Origin: Alviniconcha marisindica
Taxonomy: Eukaryota; Mollusca; Gastropoda; Provannidae
Direction of reading: 5' to 3'
NCBI GenBank assembly: GCA_018857735.1
Contig: JABMCL010002225.1
Location: forward strand, 1,018,501-1,082,500
Length of the DNA stretch: 64,000 nucleotides
The translations under genes and the position numbers were made by a program. Positions 56,211 to 64,000 of the stretch are shown piece after piece. Each line of letters opens with the position of its first letter. Within the stretch, counting starts at the first letter, position 1. Under the pieces are notes generated by a model, which saw nothing but the letters and a program-made list of their open reading frames with translations, did not search any database and was not told where the DNA came from.

Positions 56211-58604
56211 GTTCACACAATCGCAGAAGTCTGCAACTTTTCCCAAAATATATTAGTACACGTCGCCAACCCTTAGGTCAAAAACATCATTACCATTAAA
56301 AATCCACAGCACGTATGTTGAAAACAACCACACCATGTAATAGATGAGAGACTCTTCTATCCATCCCCTACCCTCATTTTATTACATTTTGTTTGTTTGA
56401 CAACACCACAATGAGTTGCAAACTTCTGCAGCAGCTTGAAAACATTGCCAGAATATAAGTTTTTAATTGTCAAATCAGCACAAGTCTACTAAAGCCAAGT
56501 CTATAATCATACAGAAGAAACTGTCTAGATATAATTTTAGATCTGATGCAAAATTAAATGTAGTACAAATTGCTGACACAGAAGCTTGCCTGCCTAACTA
56601 CACATCCACCAGCTACTGTCCTGCACATATGTATTTGTAATTAGTGTGTTTTATTTTACCACCATGGCTATTTTTATAAGCACAACTCTTACCCACACAT
56701 GAGAATGATCATTGATCTACCTTTCTCGTCGATGATTTTTTTAAATATGTTTTATATTGTTTGCCACTGATCAGATACGAAACCACAAAGCTATTGGACT
56801 ATCTATACCTACAAACCCTATGATTGGCAGTGGTGCACCTGCTCACATGGCCATATCACACCAGCTAAGAAACAAACTTGTTCAGTAGCACGTAATAGTC
56901 TTTTGATGCGTCTACATGTATGGTCTCCAGACCCACAAATTTGCCCATTCATTAAATACAACTGTGTACCACATACATGCCCATTCAGGCTGTTGTCTCC
57001 TGTTCCCACAGACCTACCCATCAGTTAATATGTCAACAATAAATAATGAGCTAACCGCATGGCTGTACAATTGGGTAATAGTCGCAAAACTACCCATTTA
57101 TCCACACATGCATTTTCTTGCTATTCTTCATGGCTCACTGAAACAGGTTGGCACAGTTATGCTTCTCCATACCCACAAATATTTTAGATGACTAATACAC
57201 CTGTGATATCTTTCCAGCTGTCCACTAAGATAATAGTCTCTCTAGACTAGGAGGTGAATGTAGAAGTAGATCTTTATGGCTAGCCAGAAAGAAAGGATCA
57301 AGATGAACATGATCGGTTGGCGTATAGACAGGTCTGAAAATGGACAGGTAAGTTTACATATGAAGGAAGGAAATCGTGAATTGGATATGTAGCTTTATGA
57401 ATGGATAGACCTATGGGTATATTGACAAGTAGGTGAGTGAACATCAGGTAGGGTTACGTTGTTAGCTGTAAAGTAAGCACGGGGAATCAAGACTACAGTA
57501 AATTGTTATATATATATGTAAAACTTTAGGTGAATGGACAGGTAGATCTTTATGGTTATCTGGAATGAAAGCATCAAAATGAACAGGTAGGTTAATGAAC
57601 AGATACATCTATGAGCCAGGTAGCTGAGTCTTCATGGTCATTCACCCTGATACAACCATCTTCGTTGACCAGGCGTAAAACCCAAGCTATCTACCTACCT
57701 TCATGGTTAGCCAGAAGGAAATAGCATCAAGATGAACAGGAAGATTTATTTTCAGGTGGGTCATAGACCAGTAAATGAGTTGACAGATAAGTGTGCATGT
57801 TAAGCCAGAAGGAAAATAGTGAACTGAGCAGGTGGGTGAATAAACACCTAGGTCAATGGATGTGTAGAGCAATAGTTGAGTGGGCAGCTAAATATTAGCA
57901 GTTAGTTGGAATGAAAGTATCAAGAAGAAAAGATAGGGTCATGAATGAGTACATTTATGGGCAGGTACACTAGTAGTTGTGACGGGTAGGTCTTTGTGGT
58001 CAGATGAAAGAGAAGCATGGAGATAAATGGGTATATTTATTTTTGGGTAGGTCTGTGTGTAAAAAGCCCACTAGATAAAAGGTAATTGTACATGTTATGC
58101 TGGAAAGAAAAAATTAAACTGAACAGGTGTACTGATGAATGGGTATATATGTGGACATGTAGAGCAGTAGAAATGTTGACAGGTAGGTCTTACTTGTTAA
58201 TCAGAATGAAAGTATCAAAATGAACAGGTAGGGCCACAAACAGGTGCATCTATGGTCATGTAAAGGAGTAGCAGATTTAAGAAGTAGGTCTTTGTGGTAG
58301 GGTAGCCTAAAAGGAAAGCATTAAAGTAAACAGGCAGATTTGATTTTGGATGGGCATGTAGGTATGTAGAGCATCAAAATAACAGGTAGGTATGTTGAAC
58401 AGGCGCATCTGTGGACGTGTAGACTCATAGCTGAGGCAAAAGGTAGGTCTTCGATCATGGCTAGCCAGAAGCGAAGCAACAAGATGGACAGGCAGATTTA
58501 TTTTCAGATATGCCAGAGTGTACAAAGACTACTAGATGAGTTGACAGGTAACTGCATGTGAAGCAGAAAGGGACAATGTAAATGAACATGTAAGTTGATG
58601 CCAT
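56211..58604 (-). mobile_element. Element X, copy 3 (internally deleted)
   Basis: Begins gttcacacaatcgcagaagt. After 56435 it jumps to the part equivalent to 23590 of copy 1 (most of the motif array is deleted), then runs through the satellite core to ttgatgccattttggatacc at 58600. It shares an ancient SINE tail (57640-57700) with copy 1. Confidence 0.8.
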
Positions 58605-58802
58605 TTTGGATACCAGTTATTTTATTATGTCATCTTGTAACTTCTATTAATAATTCTTCATTAATATTGTAACGTCTCTAGTGCATGAAGAGATCAAATG
58701 TCGTCGAGCGATTCTGGGGCCACAACTGAGGTTAGGTTATAAACATGTCTGTGATAATTACTTGCACGTGGCATCAGAAAGTGATCCAGCACACACACAC
58801 TT

Positions 58803-60345
58803 GGGTCATTCTCCTGAAAACGACCAAAGAGGGTGCCGCTTTCCAGATGAAATAAAACTTAAACTAAAACATGAAACTTTTTAAACTACTGCTATATTGC
58901 TGATGTAATGTGCTTAGAGAAATAAGGGAAATGCCACAATGGGTGAATGCATCATTATTTCTTGTGCTGTGAGCTTTTTTTGATGGACGCCATTTGTGAC
59001 ATGGCTATGGGAAGGTTAGCTGATCGCAGATATTTCCTTGGAATCATTCATGATTGAATAAAAACAGGTTTCATGAGAAAAAAGGAGGCCAGTTTTTACA
59101 TACAAATGGTATTTATTGTGTGTTGCTTGCTGCTAACAGCTCGAAACAAAGGAAAGATAATCAGTGTCTCGCACGTTACCGATGGTGTCTTCTAAGTGTG
59201 TATCACGATATTGTGACTTGTTCACAACAGAAACTAAAGAACTTTCTTTTTTTCATCAGCTTGGTAGATAACCACATTTCACCTTATTTTTAATGCTTGT
59301 TTGATGACATGAGAGTAGCTACGAAATAAATTACAGTCATTTCTTCAGGGGTGGTTGACGTGGTGTCTTACAGTGGTGTAACGTGTGAGCACACAGAATA
59401 ATTATTTTTGTTTGTACCATTGACTTTCATTTGACCTCTTTTTGCGCTGTGTGTGGTGTATTATTTTACAAGAAAAGGGAAAGCACTGTGGTGTCTTCAG
59501 AGGTGAGGGGTGTAACGCTCGTGACACATATTTGTTCCCACTTGGCTGAGTGTTTATTTGCAACTTTTTGTAACCAAATTTAGTATTGTGGTGCACCACC
59601 ATGAGACGGAATGTCATGCGAAAAAATGGGATTCTATGTTCAAGGTCAAGGTCACAGTGTGGGCTTATATAATCAAAATATAACAGTTTCTACTTTATCT
59701 TTTATTAGTTCTAAACCAGTGAGTCTTTTGCAACCGAACTCAATTTGAGTGTAGATCATCATAAGCAAAGAAGTGTCCAGTGAAAATGTTGGATTGCTGT
59801 GTTCAAGGTGAATGTCACAGCCAAGGTTAAAAGTTTCAGTTAATGTTAGTTTGGATGATATCTTATGCATCACTGAAGCATTTGTTACCAAACCCAGTAT
59901 GGTGAGACATCATTATAAGCCAGAGTATCATATGCAAATGGGTTTCTATCTTCAAGGTCAAGGTCACAGTAACTGAATTTCGGTTCATACAATCAAATAT
60001 AACTATTTCTATTATAGTGTTCTGAACTGCTGATTTTTTTGGCAACCAACTTAGTTTGACAGTGCATATTCATAAGCTGGAGTATCTTATGAAAAGGTTG
60101 CTTTGCTGTATTCAAGGTCAAGGTCACAGTGATGGTTCTGAACTTCAGTGAATGTTTGCCCAGACAATATCTCTAATCGGTCAAACTTAGTATGGTGATG
60201 CATCATCATCAGCCAGAGTATCATTCAGAAATATCATTTTGCTATGTTCAAGGTCAAAGCCACAATCGTTTCTACTAGATCTTCAGAAATACTGAAACTT
60301 TTGCAATCCAGATTAGTTTGATGGTACATCATTACAAGACAAGTA
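58803..60345 (+). mobile_element. Repeat family Z, copy 3, with AAGGTCAAGGTCA array
   Basis: Starts gggtcattctcctgaaaa. The first 830 bp equal copy 2, then units of about 150 bp follow. Unit starts at 59639, 59802, 59951, 60111 and 60247 begin ttcaaggt. At 59126-59140 it holds a diverged empty site for element A. Confidence 0.82.
59639..60265. promoter_or_regulatory. Array of TCAAGGTCA motifs (nuclear-receptor half-site-like)
   Basis: ttcaaggtcaaggtcacag at 59639, 59951 and 60111, and diverged forms at 59802 and 60247. TCAAGGTCA is the extended half-site bound by monomeric receptors of the FTZ-F1/ERR type. Binding is not shown, and the motif is part of a repeat. Confidence 0.35.
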
Positions 60346-60380
60346 AGACACCATGAAAAGATTTTCTTGCTTTTACACAG

Positions 60381-60421
60381 GGCGTGAGACGGAGAATATG
60401 GCTTGGGTGACTGTGGACTAG
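60381..60421 (+). CDS. Possible alternative last exon of the anoctamin gene
   Basis: A strong acceptor (ttttcttgcttttacacag) ends at 60380. The next 41 bases read, after two phase-completing bases, RETENMAWVTVD and then TAG. Both candidate donors in exon F leave one base, so either junction gives a Gly codon (GGG) and stays in frame. This would swap the last 13 or 11 residues of the exon F reading for a 13-residue end. Support is only splice-site quality and phase. A 41-nt match is weak, the intron would be 13.3 kb, and I do not recognise this C-terminus in the family. Confidence 0.33.
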
Positions 60422-62639
60422 ATTGCTGCCACTCTTGGCCATCCCGATATCTAAAGCAGGGGTCAATAACGGTACCAAGTAAAGAAAATGTGGAAAGAAC
60501 ATGGCTTTTGTAATGAATATACTTGTTTATTAAGTTTTTTGGTCAATGGTTCAAGTGTGTGATTCTTATATCCTTTTGTACTTGTGATGATGTCTACATA
60601 ACATGTGAGACAGATTACTAATTAAGTGTGATTGGTTATTAACATTAGAAAGCAAGAAACAAATATCCCTCTGACGTGTATATTTATATACAAGGTCCAG
60701 ACCAAGATAGTGCAATGCATGCCCCCCCCCCACCCCCCTCCCCCAAATTACTTTGGGGGGAAAAGAAAAACAAACTAAGGAAAAGAAATGTGTAATCTAT
60801 TTCATGCATGTCTGTACTTCAAAGTAGACATTTTAAACCGAAATTGTTAAAGAGGTAGAACATTTTTTATTTTTTTATATATAAAAATGTCACAAGTGAC
60901 AGATATTCCTTTATTAATTAGGAAATATTGTATAAAAAAAAAGAAAAAAGGCAAGAGTCAAACTGGCCACTGAGCGACTATTCCTGCGTTTCTGGTGTCT
61001 TCTGTAACAATACCTGTCAACCCATACAGTTTACCAGTATAAAATACAGTTTTTACATTATTTTAGGGGGATATGGCCTTACTGGAAAATGGATACAGGA
61101 AAACATAATTTTCATGAGATTTTGTTGTTGTTTTAAACTGAGCAAAAAGACTAAAAAAAACTGTCAAACGAGCAGCCGATGAACGCCATCACCAAATGCA
61201 CACTGGCAGTATGCTAAGAAATCTCTTCAGAAGTGAGATCTGAAGTTGTGCATGCATAACACTGCTTCTTCCTTCCACTGCCACACATGCCAGTTGGAAT
61301 TCAAAATGCCGCTGGTACCAGCGAAAAAACAAAAGACCCCAGCCTGCATAAGGGAAATACAGGTTCACAAACTCTGGGCTAAGGTTTACTCCCAACAGGG
61401 GTTGACAGCTATGTGTAACACGCGAGACACTGACCTATGACGTAACATAACGCACAATTAGCCAAGTTCCAGTCACCCTGTCAATTTATGTCTTATATTT
61501 ATGTACACAAGAGATGTCAAGCTATCATTTCCAAATAATAACATTAAAAAATTCACACTGAATTTTTACCCTCTATGTCACAGTTTTGACCAGTTTTCAG
61601 GAGAATTACCCACATATTCACACATTCACTCACTCACAGAATTGTTCTACTTTCTTTCACTACACTTCCACCTCTCTTTCAACACAAATTCAAGTGGAGA
61701 TTGAAAGTTCCAAATATTATTGAATCAAAAAAAACAACGCAAGTCACAAGCATGTCATAAACGGACAAAAGATGGGGTTTCAAGGCACAATTAAGGTTCG
61801 AAAAGCCAATATAGCTAAGTAAACTTTATCTGGTTGTCTCATTCCCTGAGCATTACCGTAAACAACAATTAAGTCAGCACAAAACCGTCCATACGGGACA
61901 CGAAAGACTAAACTACGAACATGTGACTTTGCAAAGACAGTTCACAACCAGTGTATCATCAAAAACATTGCTTCACCTTATAATTTCTCAGCAGGGTCTT
62001 AGACTGAATTTATGGAAGAAAACTTTAAGGTGTCTTCCAGATATGTTGGTAGCGGAAGATAGAATACACAAGAGAATTATTTATGGAAAAGTTAAACCAA
62101 AGCTAATCACGGACTATCACGGAGCTGGCCTTTTCACATAATATTAAACAGAAAAGCTGAACCTGTTAATTGCGGTTACATGGAACAGGCCTTTTCTAAC
62201 CAGTAAAATAAAAAGACCCCTTCAGCTCGGATAACGAACCTTACCTGAACATCTGTAGCAAAACGCAGTTTAAGCTTTAACACATCAAGCTTTAAGCTTT
62301 AACACATCAATCATAAAACGAGAAAAATGTTATAGCCCGTATAATACTGAAACAACTCGTGGCTACCACAGAGCTGGCCCCTGTACCTAATCATTTAAGT
62401 GAACGTGAAAAATAATAAAACATCAGCGACACCAGATCTTACAGCAAGATTGAGTTAAACCATACAAACTACAACAATCAAACATTAGTCAGGAACTAGG
62501 AAGGTAAAAGATAGTCAAACCAACCTGTTGAAAGTGGATTAAGTTGAGTCTAAATCAAAACACTAGCTGCACGAATCAGTGAAAACTTGGACTCGGAGAC
62601 TGACTTGGAAAATTGGAGACTGAGACTTGGCAAAGCAAC
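60422..62639 (+). other. 3' flank; single Z-end fragment
   Basis: C-run at 60721-60742. A Z-type end (gaccagttttcaggagaatt) at 61587-61606. The frames at 61189-61440 are not recognisable. No polyadenylation signal stands out within 150 bases of the putative exon at 60381. Confidence 0.45.
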
Positions 62640-63115
62640 TACTAATCAGAGTGTACACGTCCTTTAAATTTCTGCGAGGGCGAGTGGTTCGGGGATGGGA
62701 TGGGACCATTTTGCTTTACGTCCACAGAAGCGAGGTGGCTTATTAGGGACGGGGACAGGGGGGGGAAGAGGATGAAAGAGTGAAGGCTCGACCGCGGATA
62801 CCACCCGAAAAAGACCAGAGAGACCATGGACCACCACCAGAACAATGGAAATGTTAAGGCGGTGCACTGTCCCCTCGCCATTGCCCAGTGACTAGTGCAC
62901 TGCGCAATTGCTGTTTCAACTGCCATGCTTGGGCAGAGTCACAAGGACAATGTCCGGTGCACTGCTGTTGAGGAACAACTCGAAGTGAAAGAAGTCCAAC
63001 TTTCGCAGCCCAGCTCCACCTCCCTACTCATGATCTCTTCTGGGCTAACTTGAAGGTCCAGCTCCACCTCCCTCCTCTAGATCTCTTGATCTTTTGATCT
63101 CACCTGGAACCTTGT
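62640..63115 (-). mobile_element. SINE, same family as 9290-9690
   Basis: tttacgtccacagaagcgag, attagggacggggaca, then the caattgctgtttcaactgcc and agaagtccaactttcgc blocks. It ends gatctcacctggaa. Confidence 0.8.
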
Positions 63116-63124
63116 AGGTGCAGG

Positions 63125-63455
63125 GATAGTAAGTAAACATGGTGCTTAACGTCCACAGAAACCATGAGACTTATTAGGGATGGGGAGAAGGTGGGGGGAG
63201 GGGGTATGGAGGTTGGGGAAGAGGGAGATTATATACCTATCGCTACACTGTCACCACCAGAATGATTCCTGCATTAAGATGGACAGCGATGAGAACCATT
63301 TTAATGTATCAGTAGGAAGTGATGGACCAAAGTCACAAGACGGTGTCAACAAACCACAACCTTTCTGAAGAGAAAGCAGAGCCAAAGCGGTATTGAACCG
63401 AGGTGCTTCCGCTTACCAACCTAATGCCTTACCGCTAGGCCAAACTGGCTCACAT
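63125..63455 (-). mobile_element. tRNA-derived SINE
   Basis: Tail agtaagtaaacatggtgctt, ttaacgtccacagaaacc. The head on the minus strand is gagccagtttggcctagcgg with B-box GGTTCAATACC. A near twin of 33874-34175 and 38366-38680. Confidence 0.88.
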
Positions 63456-64000
63456 GCAGGGATTAAAATGGAGGGTCTTTTATACCTTGAAAAATAAGGC
63501 ATCGGTGGCCCAGAATTAGGAATAAAAGAATTTGTAACATTAAAGGGAAGGCAGCTCTTCCATGAAGAGGGAGGCTTGTTGTCTACAGCTCGGCAAACTG
63601 ACCGGCGCTAATTATCCTTTGGCCAGGGCTTCACATGGGAAAGGAGACTACTGCACCCCATGACCGCACTAAGACCCAGCACCAACGAACTAGTGACCGA
63701 CAGATAGAAACATTATCAATCTTAACTTTCCAACTACAAGACTTGCAAAGACCATTTCAACAACAGTTTAGCTAAATCTAGTGAAACAGATTCAACAAAA
63801 GGATTGGAAACCCGATGTACTTTAATAAAGGGACTTTTCTCCACAATATGACTTAAACATTATTTTCTGTGTATTGCACAAATCTCTTATTTATGTGTTT
63901 GGTTGCCCAGATTTACACACACCAAAGATGGGACCATTATTCCAACAGGGAGTGTTTGCTGCACGTGACATACCTTGTTTGCTTTTATTTTAAACATTTG
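63456..64000 (+). other. Unassigned sequence at window end
   Basis: No repeat or gene recognised. Confidence 0.4.

Overview
The window is eukaryotic. It is about 60% A+T, dense in microsatellites and decayed transposable elements, and carries one recognisable spliced host gene with kilobase-scale introns. The retroelement proteins (CR1/L2-like and RNase H-bearing LINE ORF2 remnants, and tRNA-derived SINEs ending in TAAG/TAGG-type tetranucleotides) look lophotrochozoan. A mollusc, probably a gastropod, is my best guess; this is inference from pattern familiarity, not a search.

Host gene: the 3' half of an anoctamin (TMEM16) channel/scramblase on the + strand. Six exons (7718-7857, 11370-11522, 16265-16317, 26864-27042, 32016-32121, 46861-47097) join with matching phases and GT/AG borders. 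Together they give a continuous protein from just before TM7 to the C-terminus. The TM7 E-Y-L-E and TM8 E-I-R-L-D calcium-site residues are present. The TM1-TM6 exons lie upstream of the window. The C-terminal tail looks most like ANO7. A possible alternative last exon lies at 60381-60421, and a decayed partial duplicate of exon E at 32387-32464.

Everything else is intronic or flanking DNA filled by mobile elements. (1) LINE remnants of several lineages occur on both strands. (2) Three elements are flanked by TTAA (2209-4673, 12711-13544, 17946-20111). Two of them carry broken THAP-domain heads and are Kolobok-like. The first splits a LINE ORF cleanly, and the second has two paralogous 'empty sites' in this same window. 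(3) Three copies of a TA-flanked family carry a SAP-like ORF head on one side and a THAP-like head on the other. (4) A large non-coding element, X (20137-26388, inverted at 34449-39220, deleted at 56211-58604), has inverted ends and a satellite-like core. (5) A mid-size family, Z (11871-13900, 28548-29431, 58803-60345), carries arrays of an AAGGTCAAGGTCA motif. (6) Several SINE families are present, some nested.

The strongest unusual points are: the pair of elements that each look like two convergent gene heads joined by internal deletion; the sequence-internal proof of TTAA insertion sites; inverted repeat pairs bracketing anoctamin exons (possible back-splicing); the partial duplicate of exon E; and a minisatellite that appears to have grown out of the exon F splice-acceptor region.
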